Assembly (NCBI GenBank): GCA_003612585.1
Contig: RAZH01000004.1
Coordinates: forward strand, 248,001-312,000
Length of the DNA stretch: 64,000 nucleotides
Direction of reading: 5' to 3'
Source: a bacterium 1XD42-54
Lineage (GTDB): Bacteria > Bacillota > Clostridia > Lachnospirales > Lachnospiraceae
The notes below the pieces were generated by a model. That model made no database searches, had not been told where the DNA came from, and worked only from the letters and a program-made list of their open reading frames with translations. Position numbers and translations under genes: made by a program. Below are positions 1 to 7,826 of the stretch, in pieces. Within the stretch, counting starts at the first letter, position 1, and every line of letters starts with the position of its first letter.

Positions 1-1321
1 ACTGACGCGCCTCGGTCAGATACTGATCTACCATCTTGTTTGAATATCCGGAATAATTTGCTCCCTTGTCTGTCCCAAATACTTTATACGTATGGTCGTC
101 TGCATCAAACGGGCTGCCCCATCCGATCAGATATGCCATCTGTCCGCCCCAGTCGACCTGAGCCGGTATGTCTACTGTCACGTCAAGACCAATCTCCCGC
201 AGCTGCTGTGCGGCTGCCTGCGCCATATCCACGCGCACCTGGTCGCCTGATCCGACACTGATCACAAAGCCAAGCTTTTCCCCGTCTCTGTAATAGAAGC
301 CGTCCTCCTCCATCGTACATCCGGCCGCTTCCAGTATCTCTTTTGCTTTTTCCGGATTGTAATCATAATGTTCCACATTCTCATTATTATAGATGTTTCG
401 CTGTAGCGGTCCGTAAGCTGGCATTCCCTGTCCAAGAATTATGGCATTAATAATTGCCTCGCGGTCGATTCCATAGCAGATTGCCGGAATAATATCTTTG
501 TTTTTCGTCCAGTATTCATTCCAGAAATTAAAGAGAATTCCACGGTAATCCGATGTCTGCATATCATAACACGTATAGCCTTCTCTTTCGGCAAACAGCT
601 GCGCATCCTTCGGCGTCAGAAGCGCCAGATCCAGCTCACCGGCTTCCATTTGCATTGCTTTCGCATTGTCGTCTGTTACGATCTTGAAAATAATCTCGTC
701 GATGTTCGGTTCCCCTTTGAAATATTCCTCATTTTTTTCGAGAATAATCGCCTGGCCCTCATCCCACTCGGCAAGCTTATACGGCCCTGTACCGACCGGA
801 TTGCGGAAGAAATCAGATTCCTGCATATTTTCTTCTGCAAGCAGATGCTCGGGAAGAACCGCCATCGTCATATAATCAAGAAACGCCACGTTCGGAGAGG
901 ACAGCCAAAATGCAATCGTATAGTCGTCAATTACTTCTATCTCTTCCACATCCTCATAATTCGGTGCATTCTCAGAGCCGTTCTCCGGATCCATAATAGA
1001 TTCAATCGTAAATTTCACATCGTCTGCTGTAAACGGCTCCCCGTCGTGCCACTTCACGCCTTCTTCCAGATGGAACGTATACTTAAAAGCTTCCTCGTCA
1101 AATTCCCAGCTCTTTGCAAGTCCCGGAACGACCTGATTCTCACCGTCGTGCGCGGTCAGACCATTAAAGAGCAGAATATTGATCTCTCCATGTTCATCCA
1201 TCGCAGGATTGATTCTCGTATAATCACCGCTTCCGTAAACAAGTGTGGATGCTTCTGCCGCGCAGACATTCATACACGCCAATGCAGCGGTTGCTGCAAG
1301 AAATAATATTGCTTTTTTCAT
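1..1321 (-). CDS. ABC transporter substrate-binding protein, family 5 (partial, C-terminus outside window)
   Basis: Reading the minus strand from an ATG at 1321, preceded by AGGAGG, gives about 440 residues with no stop before the window edge. The N-terminus has a short basic signal peptide with a hydrophobic core and an Ala-rich cleavage region (after ACMNVCA). Motifs typical of the oligopeptide/dipeptide/nickel binding-protein family (SBP_bac_5) follow in order: an NPAMDEHGEINILLFNGL segment, HDGENQVVPGLAKSWEF, VKWHDGEPFTADDVKFTIE, a VGTGPYKL motif and a later YGIDREAII segment. The family delivers peptides or small metal complexes to an ABC importer at the outer membrane face; the substrate cannot be read here. 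No permease genes lie on the visible side, so they would have to be beyond coordinate 1. It lies downstream of lysR on the same strand, and a LysR-type operator motif lies about 120 bp upstream of the start. Confidence 0.9.
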   Translation of the reverse strand, partial: MKKAILFLAATAALACMNVCAAEASTLVYGSGDYTRINPAMDEHGEINILLFNGLTAHDGENQVVPGLAKSWEFDEEAFKYTFHLEEGVKWHDGEPFTADDVKFTIESIMDPENGSENAPNYEDVEEIEVIDDYTIAFWLSSPNVAFLDYMTMAVLPEHLLAEENMQESDFFRNPVGTGPYKLAEWDEGQAIILEKNEEYFKGEPNIDEIIFKIVTDDNAKAMQMEAGELDLALLTPKDAQLFAEREGYTCYDMQTSDYRGILFNFWNEYWTKNKDIIPAICYGIDREAIINAIILGQGMPAYGPLQRNIYNNENVEHYDYNPEKAKEILEAAGCTMEEDGFYYRDGEKLGFVISVGSGDQVRVDMAQAAAQQLREIGLDVTVDIPAQVDWGGQMAYLIGWGSPFDADDHTYKVFGTDKGANYSGYSNKMVDQYLTEARQ

Positions 1322-1443
1322 TTGTTTCCTCCTGTTTTTATATACTGCTTTACCCGCAGCTTCCTGATTCATCAGCTTATAAAATTTGCCCCCAGGCAGT
1401 CAAATTTTCTATGTGCTATCTTATCGTGCAGAAGAAATTTTCG

Positions 1444-1463
1444 CAAGCCTCCCGGGGGGATAT
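1444..1463 (-). promoter_or_regulatory. Operator-like motif, copy 1 of 3
   Basis: The sequence fits CAAGCCTCCCnnGGGGATAT exactly on the plus strand. It lies between lysR and the binding-protein gene, about 120 bp upstream of the latter. The core CCTCCC-nn-GGGGAT is an imperfect palindrome, as expected of a LysR-type site. Two further copies lie upstream of lysR. Confidence 0.65.
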
Positions 1464-1483
1464 GAAACCATTCCTGTTTTTGC

Positions 1484-2377
1484 CTATCCATTCCGTTTCT
1501 GACATAGCTTTTCTCTCAAAAAAGAAATCAGCTCTTTTATTCCCCCACTCAGCTCCGCCCCTTTATATACGATACAACCAAAAAGGAAACGAGTTGCCGA
1601 TCCATCCACACTCAGTTTGCATGTGCCCGTTTCCGTCTGGTGCAGATAACTCCCGCTGATATTCACCAGGTCTGTCTCATCCAGCATCCTGCTCATGATA
1701 TAATCACTGTTCGTAATTACTGAGATTTCCAAATCCTCCCATATGGAAGAACCTTCCCAAATCTCAGAATAATTCTGTATCAGCCGATGGCCCTTCAATT
1801 CCTCTAAAGTAACGATTTGCCCTTCCTGTTTAGACAGCGTACTCTTTTTTCCTGGATATAGCTCCATCGTCTCCCCATACAGCTCAATAAAAGCCAGTTT
1901 ATTTCCCGCCAGTTCCTCGCAAAAAATTCTTTTCTGATCCTCTGGCACATACACGAACCCAATATCATCCAGATGCTTCGCCATCCGCTCCATGACAGTT
2001 CGTACGTCTGCCGCATAAATCTGAAAATGATATTTCTTCTGGTCATTCACACGATAAAATTCTACGATCTGATCTGCCATCCAGTAACTCGGATTCATGG
2101 AAATACGAAGCCATTTTGTAATACCAGAACGTGGAAAAGATTCCAGCATATCCATATCATTTACAATCTTATGTGCATAGGAATAGATATGCTTTCCCTC
2201 CTCCGTCAGCGCAATCCCTCTCGGAAGCCGTTCAAACAGGCCGACTCCCAGATCTGTTTCCAGTCCTTTTATTGTCTTGCTCACGGCGGACTGCGTTGTG
2301 TAAAGCCGTCTGGCTGCCTGACTGATCGAGCCCGCCTGCACACAGGCGACAAAATATTTTAACTGTTTAATATCCAT
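1484..2377 (-). CDS. LysR-family transcriptional regulator
   Basis: 297 residues, the usual length for the family. The first 60 residues are a clear LysR winged helix-turn-helix (MDIKQLKYFVACVQ, then SISQAARRLYTTQSAVSKTI and GLFERLPRGIALTEEG). The rest is a divergent effector-binding region without a recognisable ligand signature. The ATG at 2377 follows an AAAGGCGGA ribosome site. Three copies of one 20-bp motif lie around it: two upstream of its own start and one upstream of the next gene on the same strand, a family-5 binding protein. That arrangement suggests autoregulation and control of the transporter gene; this is inference. Fold and DNA-binding class are certain, the ligand is unknown. 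Confidence 0.92.
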   Translation of the reverse strand: MDIKQLKYFVACVQAGSISQAARRLYTTQSAVSKTIKGLETDLGVGLFERLPRGIALTEEGKHIYSYAHKIVNDMDMLESFPRSGITKWLRISMNPSYWMADQIVEFYRVNDQKKYHFQIYAADVRTVMERMAKHLDDIGFVYVPEDQKRIFCEELAGNKLAFIELYGETMELYPGKKSTLSKQEGQIVTLEELKGHRLIQNYSEIWEGSSIWEDLEISVITNSDYIMSRMLDETDLVNISGSYLHQTETGTCKLSVDGSATRFLFGCIVYKGAELSGGIKELISFLREKLCQKRNG

Positions 2378-2434
2378 CGTTCCATATCCGCCTTTCTCTC
2401 ACTGCCAAATCATAGCGCAGCAAACGAAATCCTG

Positions 2435-2454
2435 CAAGCCTCCCATGGGGATAT
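2435..2454 (-). promoter_or_regulatory. Operator-like motif, copy 2 of 3
   Basis: Exact match to CAAGCCTCCCnnGGGGATAT, 58 bp upstream of the lysR start codon, in the same orientation as copy 1. The position suits an autoregulatory site overlapping or close to the lysR promoter. Confidence 0.65.
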
Positions 2455-2516
2455 ACCAGGACATTTTCATAGCTATTCTTTTTTTGCATAGATTCCTGTC
2501 TTTATTTCATATTGTG

Positions 2517-2536
2517 ATATCCCCCGGGGAGGCTTG
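2517..2536 (+). promoter_or_regulatory. Operator-like motif, copy 3 of 3 (inverted)
   Basis: Exact reverse complement of the motif seen at 1444 and 2435. With copy 2 it forms an inverted pair about 60 bp apart upstream of lysR. A tetrameric LysR-type regulator could bridge the two; that is inference. Confidence 0.6.
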
Positions 2537-2628
2537 TTTTCTTCAGCTCTTCTGAATAAAATAATAACCGTGCATAATACCTCCACCAAAAATGCACGTA
2601 AGATTAACGAAACTCCCATTATAAAAAG

Positions 2629-2699
2629 AGCTGCTGTAAACTATGTAAGAAAAGAATATTGACCATATCATATTCTTAATCTTACATTTTACAGCAGCT
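2629..2699 (-). terminator. Long imperfect palindrome, probable terminator of the amylase operon
   Basis: A perfect 12-bp outer stem, AGCTGCTGTAAA (2629-2640) with TTTACAGCAGCT (2688-2699), encloses a second pairing between ATGTAAGA...GAATA and its near-complement TATTCTTAATCTTACAT. The palindrome therefore runs almost through. It lies 40 bp beyond the stop of the esterase remnant that ends the operon. The flanks are A/T rich, but there is no classic long T-run, so a small mobile palindrome is an alternative. The rest of 2378-2739 contains only the operator copies and no gene. Confidence 0.5.
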
Positions 2700-2739
2700 T
2701 CTTTTATGCTTTTCTCTTAAATTTAATCAAAATTTCTTA

Positions 2740-3149
2740 TTATTCTGCATCCGTCGGGAATCCAAAATAATCTGTCGTATATTCTTCCATCAACTGTTCC
2801 AGCTCACTCAGCTCTTCCTCATGAACAGCAATGCCTGCTCCGAAGTCGATATACCCCATGCCTTCGTCAGCTACCGGCCACTCGGCCAGTCCTTCGCCGT
2901 TCGGATCTCCGGTCTTACATCATCCCATGCTTCCGGATCTTCCGGCGCTTTCCAGCGAAGCTCTCCTACCGGCGGAGCCGCATAAGGAATTCCGCGAAAT
3001 TCTACGATATCCTCATATCCATCCGTATGGTTGATTCCCTGTACTTTTCCATAAGCCGTATCCACGACATTTTCTGTATTTTCCGCCGCTGTTACATTCA
3101 AGCTGCCCATCAGCATCGCTGCTGCCAGTACAATCATTCTCTTTTTCAT
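2740..3149 (-). pseudogene. Carboxylesterase (type B), internally deleted remnant
   Basis: The 5' part encodes a signal peptide followed by the opening of a type-B carboxylesterase (TAYGKVQGI, VEFRGIPYAAPPVGELRW, APEDPEAWDDV) and stops at 2871 after 92 residues. In another frame the same stretch continues as the family's C-terminal end (DPNGEGLAEWPVADEG, then MGYIDFG) to a stop at 2740. Full-length members have about 450-550 residues, so roughly 400 residues are missing, including the GxSxG nucleophile and the rest of the catalytic triad. The two ends join near 2905-2920 with a shift of one frame. It is the last gene of the amylase operon and still has a ribosome site (GGAGAACGTGCT) before the ATG. 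It should produce no active enzyme. An internal deletion is the simplest reading. Confidence 0.8.
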
Positions 3150-3225
3150 AGCACGTTCTCCTTTTTTCTCTCCTAATATTTCAGATCATTACAAAATCTT
3201 TCCCCTTCAGAAAACACCGGCACTT

Positions 3226-4995
3226 TTACTCCAGTACAAGCAGTGAGTACGGATTGATTGTAACATGGTTTCCATCCAGACTGCTCTGCGTATCATCTGT
3301 GCTCTGGAACAGAATCTGAGTAAACTCTCCGTAAGTTTCTGACGGAACCAGATCAAGCTCCTTGACCTCGCCAGTCAGGTTTACCAGCACCAAAGCGCTT
3401 TCGTTCTGTGTCATACGAATAAATGATACAATTCCCTGATCCTCTGTCTCATAAACGTCAATATCACCGTCTCTTAATACATCGCAGCTCTTCTTCAGGT
3501 TCATAACCTCTTTATAGTATGTATATAACGGATTCACGCCTGCTTCTGCATCTTCTACAGAAAGACCTTCTACAGCCATATCTGCTGTCCACGGCATTTT
3601 GATCGGGCCATCTGAATTCCAGGATTCTGTTGCACCCAGCTCTTCCTGAAAATACATAAATACATTTCCCGGCATTGCTGCAAGCAGAGAAGCTGCTGTA
3701 CGTGCATGATCCTTATTTCCTTCTAACTGTTTCATGACACGCTGCTGATCATGATTGGAAAGGAATGGACAATCAATGAAATTACCGTCAGAAGCAGCAT
3801 TACAAGTTTCATAATATGCTTTCAGGTCTTCTACAAGATTCAGATCATTGCTTGTCTTGTCTGTGAGTGCATCTTCACCTTCCACATACTGATAAGCAGT
3901 AGACTCATTTTTAGCTGCCATCAGCATCTTACTTCCAAGATTAAAATTGTAAAGGCTGTCCAGATGTCCGCCCGTAATAAACGGAATCATATGGCTGGCA
4001 TCTTTGTCCCATACCTCTGCAATCAAATATGCATCCGGATGCTCTGCATGAACACCTTCACTGAATTCCTGCCAGAAAGCCATATTTTTCGCAAAAATTT
4101 CGTCGCTGTAAATATTGGAGAAGTAATCTCCGAAAATGTGACGCGCTGCATCCAGTCGGAATCCGTCAAAGCCGAGATCCAGCCAGAAATTTGCACAGTC
4201 AATAAACTCCTGACGTACTTCCGGATTATCAAAGTTCAAATCTGGCACATTGTCCTGGAAAATATCAATCCACGTATAATCAAATTCTTTTCCAAAATAC
4301 GGTGAATCCTCTGCCAGCTGATCTGTGGTCCACCACACGGACTCAAATCTGCCATTTGCATTATCTCCGGAATACGTTCCGCCTGTCATCGGATACTGCT
4401 CTGTCCAACCATCCAGATTGCCATGCTCTTTTTCATAAGCATTTCTCTCTTCCTGAATTTCAAGAGCGGTCTTATCTACAAAGTTGGCATCCTTCGAAAC
4501 AAAGTTGAACCAGTCAAAATATTTGTTCTTGCTTCCGTCTTCCAGAACCGGTCCCTCAAGTGCAGACTCAAACCACGGGTTGTTGTATGCACAGTGATTG
4601 ATTACTAAATCCATGACAACACGGATTCCTTTTTCTTTTGCCGAAGCAAGGAAAGATTTCAGCTCCTGCATGGTTCCATAGCTAGCGTTCAGTCCATAAT
4701 AATCAATCGTGCTGTAAGGGGAAGCGTTTGATTTATTAATCGGCTGAACCCATATTCCGGTAACACCGAGGTCTTCCAGATAACCGAGTTTCTTCTCTGC
4801 GCCTTTGAAATCTCCGATTCCATCTCCGTCGCTGTCAAAAAAAGTGCCTACATTCAGCTCATACCAGATTCCGCCTTCCTGAAGCTCAGCCTCCGGATAC
4901 GTGCCTGCTCCCGCACAAGCCGCGCTTCCATTTCCCATAACCATAGAAAGTGTCAGCATAGCTGCCATTGATTTCTTTTTCACATTTCTTTTCAT
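3226..4995 (-). CDS. Secreted alpha-amylase, GH13 family
   Basis: 589 residues from the ATG at 4995, which follows GGAGG with about 10 nt spacing. An in-frame TTG at 5004 is too close to the ribosome site. A signal peptide covers roughly residues 1-28. All four GH13 motifs are intact: DLVINH (region I), GFRLDAARH with the nucleophile Asp (II), LIAEVWD with the acid/base Glu (III) and FLSNHDQQR (IV). A DSDGDGIGDF loop near the N-terminus is a typical calcium-binding segment of amylases. The enzyme would cleave alpha-1,4-glucans outside the cell. No carbohydrate-binding module or sortase anchor is visible. It follows a kinase, regulator and solute-binding protein on the same strand, which points to control by sensed malto-oligosaccharide or starch. 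The exact GH13 subfamily cannot be assigned by eye. Confidence 0.93.
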   Translation of the reverse strand: MKRNVKKKSMAAMLTLSMVMGNGSAACAGAGTYPEAELQEGGIWYELNVGTFFDSDGDGIGDFKGAEKKLGYLEDLGVTGIWVQPINKSNASPYSTIDYYGLNASYGTMQELKSFLASAKEKGIRVVMDLVINHCAYNNPWFESALEGPVLEDGSKNKYFDWFNFVSKDANFVDKTALEIQEERNAYEKEHGNLDGWTEQYPMTGGTYSGDNANGRFESVWWTTDQLAEDSPYFGKEFDYTWIDIFQDNVPDLNFDNPEVRQEFIDCANFWLDLGFDGFRLDAARHIFGDYFSNIYSDEIFAKNMAFWQEFSEGVHAEHPDAYLIAEVWDKDASHMIPFITGGHLDSLYNFNLGSKMLMAAKNESTAYQYVEGEDALTDKTSNDLNLVEDLKAYYETCNAASDGNFIDCPFLSNHDQQRVMKQLEGNKDHARTAASLLAAMPGNVFMYFQEELGATESWNSDGPIKMPWTADMAVEGLSVEDAEAGVNPLYTYYKEVMNLKKSCDVLRDGDIDVYETEDQGIVSFIRMTQNESALVLVNLTGEVKELDLVPSETYGEFTQILFQSTDDTQSSLDGNHVTINPYSLLVLE

Positions 4996-5086
4996 ATTGC
5001 ACAAACCTCCTTTTTTATTTTATACATATTTTATTATTGTACAATAACTACCATGGAGATTTGTCTTTGTTTTCAAGGTTTATTTT

Positions 5087-6718
5087 TCACTTCTCGTTCT
5101 GATTTGAAAATTGTTCTCGTTCTCTGCACCAATTGTCAGTCGGACTTCCATTTTCCTCCCATATCCCAACAAATTCATCAAATGCTTCGATTGATTCCTG
5201 CCCGAGAATGATTTTTGCATACGTCTGCTCTTCTAAAGTTTTCAATGCCTTCCACTTTGTTTCCCCTGAGCCTGCAATTCCCGCCCCCTCATTATAAACG
5301 GGATGATACTTCTGATCGGCAATCGGTCTGACTCCATTCAAAATCCCGAAAAGCCGTATAAAACTGTCCTCTTTTTCTTCTTTGTAATCCTCTATTCCAA
5401 AATGATCATACGGATATCGGTTCAGTTCTTTTAAATTATCAATATCGCTCTGCAACCTCTTATGTCTGGAATAATTAATTTCCTGCTCCGCACCTTCCAT
5501 GACATTGTTCAGTACTATCCAGGTATACTCCAATTCGTTGGCAAAATCGTGCTCCCATCCGAGTGGATAAGCCTTTATGCTCGGTCCTTCCTGCCGTTCT
5601 TCTTCCCGCCAGCCATACTCCAACTGAAGCCCATAATTCAACACCTGAATAACACTTTTAGGATCCCTGCACTTTTTATGAATGACTAGGTACTGATTCA
5701 CATTCGACGGCATTGTACAAATGTATTCTCCTTGCGCATCAAGTGGCGCGCCATATGCCTGCCATTCACTTTTATTGTCAATCATATCCCGCTTCAGTCG
5801 CTCTGCTGCCCACCAGGGACCAAAAAAGATTCCAACCTTCCCTTCCTCCAGTATCTCCTGTATGTTTTCACGGAAAAAGATCTCCTGATCCAATATGCCT
5901 TCCTGATATAACTCAGCCAATACCTCCAACGCCTGCCTCGCCTCTTCCTGTACTGAACCGTACACCAGTTCTCCGTCTTCGTTGGTGATCCAGTAACCAG
6001 GATATGCATGAAAGGCTGAAAAAATCGGTCCCAGCCCGAAACAGCACTTTCCTACTGCCGTAAGAGAATCCTCTATCCCCGGTCCAAGGATTCCAATTGT
6101 TCCATTGCCTCCCATCTGTTTTTCTACAAACTGCCCGCTCACCCCGATAATTTCTTCCATAGTCCGCGGTGCTTCCAGTCCCAGTTCATCCAGCCAGTCC
6201 TGACGAATCCACATTACATTGATGTTGCTCGCTATCAGATTCGGGAAAGGAATTGCCATCATTTCTCCTCCCGTTTTCACTGTCTCTATAATCTGCTCTC
6301 CTCCGCTTTCGACAAAGGCCTTCACCTGTTCGGAAACTTCCTGCTCATAAAGCGTGGTTACGGGCTGAAGCTGCCCGTACTCCAACATCTGGAGATATTG
6401 TTCCTCCTCCACCAACAGCGCGTCCGGCAGCGCATCGCATGCAATGTGCATGTCGATGTTACGGGCAAATTCTTCTTTTGAATAAATCCAGTCGTATACA
6501 ATATGAATTCCCAGATCCTCACGAATCAGATCCAGAAGCTGATTGTTGCTCATGTTTTGTCCTTCAGGCAAGAACGTATTATCCTCTACCGTCAGACCCA
6601 AATGCAATTCCTTTTCTGCCTGCTCTTTTTCTGGTTCTGCCTCCATCCGGATCCAGGTCAGACCTGATCCTATAACTGCCAGGAGTAGCCCAATCCCAAG
6701 TAAATTCCCTTTTTTCAT
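5087..6718 (-). CDS. Extracellular solute-binding protein, family 1 (LplA-like)
   Basis: 543 residues from an ATG at 6718 that overlaps the upstream regulator's stop codon (ATGA) and follows GGGAGG. The N-terminus has one hydrophobic helix (about residues 5-20) without a lipobox Cys, so it may be tethered by an uncleaved helix. The body has the two-lobe pattern of family-1 sugar-binding proteins: a WIRQDWLDELGL segment followed by PRTMEEIIGVSGQF, a GKVGIFFGPWW segment and a C-terminal domain of the kind seen in LplA-type proteins. No ABC permease gene lies in this operon. It sits between a YesM/YesN-type pair and an amylase, so a role as the ligand-binding partner of the kinase, or as feeder of a permease encoded elsewhere, is likely. 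Confidence 0.85.
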   Translation of the reverse strand: MKKGNLLGIGLLLAVIGSGLTWIRMEAEPEKEQAEKELHLGLTVEDNTFLPEGQNMSNNQLLDLIREDLGIHIVYDWIYSKEEFARNIDMHIACDALPDALLVEEEQYLQMLEYGQLQPVTTLYEQEVSEQVKAFVESGGEQIIETVKTGGEMMAIPFPNLIASNINVMWIRQDWLDELGLEAPRTMEEIIGVSGQFVEKQMGGNGTIGILGPGIEDSLTAVGKCCFGLGPIFSAFHAYPGYWITNEDGELVYGSVQEEARQALEVLAELYQEGILDQEIFFRENIQEILEEGKVGIFFGPWWAAERLKRDMIDNKSEWQAYGAPLDAQGEYICTMPSNVNQYLVIHKKCRDPKSVIQVLNYGLQLEYGWREEERQEGPSIKAYPLGWEHDFANELEYTWIVLNNVMEGAEQEINYSRHKRLQSDIDNLKELNRYPYDHFGIEDYKEEKEDSFIRLFGILNGVRPIADQKYHPVYNEGAGIAGSGETKWKALKTLEEQTYAKIILGQESIEAFDEFVGIWEENGSPTDNWCREREQFSNQNEK

Positions 6719-7728
6719 TCCTGCCTCCCGTTCTGTTTTCTGTATTCGACAGGACTGCACTGCATTTTTTCCCGGAATACACGGCTGAAATAATAAACAT
6801 CCTCGTACCCGCTTTTTTCTGCAATTTCCGCCACTCCAAGTTCTGTATTTAAAAGCAGTTCTTCTGCTTTGCCAATCCTCAGTTTTGAAACAAAATCTCC
6901 AAATGTAACACCTGTATACTTTTTAAATTTCATGCTGAAACAGCTGCGGCTCATTCCGATTTCCGCTGCCACCTCCGATGCGTGAAGCGGACCAGTAAAC
7001 GTGCGTTCAATCCGTCTGACCGCTTTCATCATACTCCCGAACTCGTTCTTTCCAAAATCACAGCTGCGATACTCCCCGCGCATCTGCTCTACCCATTCAA
7101 AAATTTCCTCAACAGACTGAAACCATGGAATATCCGTTTCGCGACGTTCGAGATTTTGATCCGCTTTTCCGATACATTTTACCATCAGCCGTTCCAAAAT
7201 GCGCACCTCTGGATGGCAGGCCCTCGTGTAATCTAACAATTCCCCATAAAACATGGTATCAAAAACCCACCAGAGACTGTTCCACTGTTCTTTTATCTTC
7301 TCCCATGCTTTTATATCTCCGCTTTTGCCATGAACCATCCCCTGATTCCTTTCATAATACTTTTTTGCAATACGCTCCAGCAAAATTTCTCCATCCGTAA
7401 ATTCAAGGGAAGCCTTTGAAATGTATTCCAGACATCCCAGCCGGACTGCGGACTGCGCATAGGAAAACTCCTCATAAAAGGTCAGCACAACAAAACGGAT
7501 ATCCGGTCTTTCAGCAGTGCATTGTTCCATAAATTCAATCCCGTCCATTTCCGGCATATCAATATCTACAAAAACCAGATCCGTATCGTTTTCCCGCAAA
7601 AAGCGCAACGCCTCTCTGCCGTTTTGTACATCTCCGACGACTTCCATCTGATATTTCTTCCAGGGAAGAAGTGCAATAATCCCCTGTCTCGCCAGCTTGT
7701 CATCATCTACTACCAAAACTCTGATCAT
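6715..7728 (-). CDS. Response regulator, receiver plus AraC-type HTH (YesN-like)
   Basis: 337 residues from the ATG at 7728 (GGAGGAGAAG ribosome site); upstream in-frame ATGs would add a non-homologous tail. The receiver domain covers about residues 1-115, with the acidic pocket VVDDD, the phospho-acceptor Asp in DLVFVDIDMPEMDG and the conserved Lys in YISKAS. A middle linker follows. The last 100 residues form two AraC-type helix-turn-helices (EIGMSRSCFSMKFKKYTGVTF and EIAEKSGYEDVYYFSRVFR). It lies directly after its kinase gene and overlaps the next gene by 4 bp, so the unit is translationally coupled. Its likely target is its own operon, including the amylase; that is inference. Confidence 0.93.
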   Translation of the reverse strand: MIRVLVVDDDKLARQGIIALLPWKKYQMEVVGDVQNGREALRFLRENDTDLVFVDIDMPEMDGIEFMEQCTAERPDIRFVVLTFYEEFSYAQSAVRLGCLEYISKASLEFTDGEILLERIAKKYYERNQGMVHGKSGDIKAWEKIKEQWNSLWWVFDTMFYGELLDYTRACHPEVRILERLMVKCIGKADQNLERRETDIPWFQSVEEIFEWVEQMRGEYRSCDFGKNEFGSMMKAVRRIERTFTGPLHASEVAAEIGMSRSCFSMKFKKYTGVTFGDFVSKLRIGKAEELLLNTELGVAEIAEKSGYEDVYYFSRVFREKMQCSPVEYRKQNGRQE

Positions 7729-7826
7729 CTTCTCCTCCTTCATCTTTTCAAATGCCCAGCGCAACTCCACTCTAATCGCAGCAGTCCTATTTAATCTGCA
7801 GCGAAACTCCATTTGCACCGCATGTT

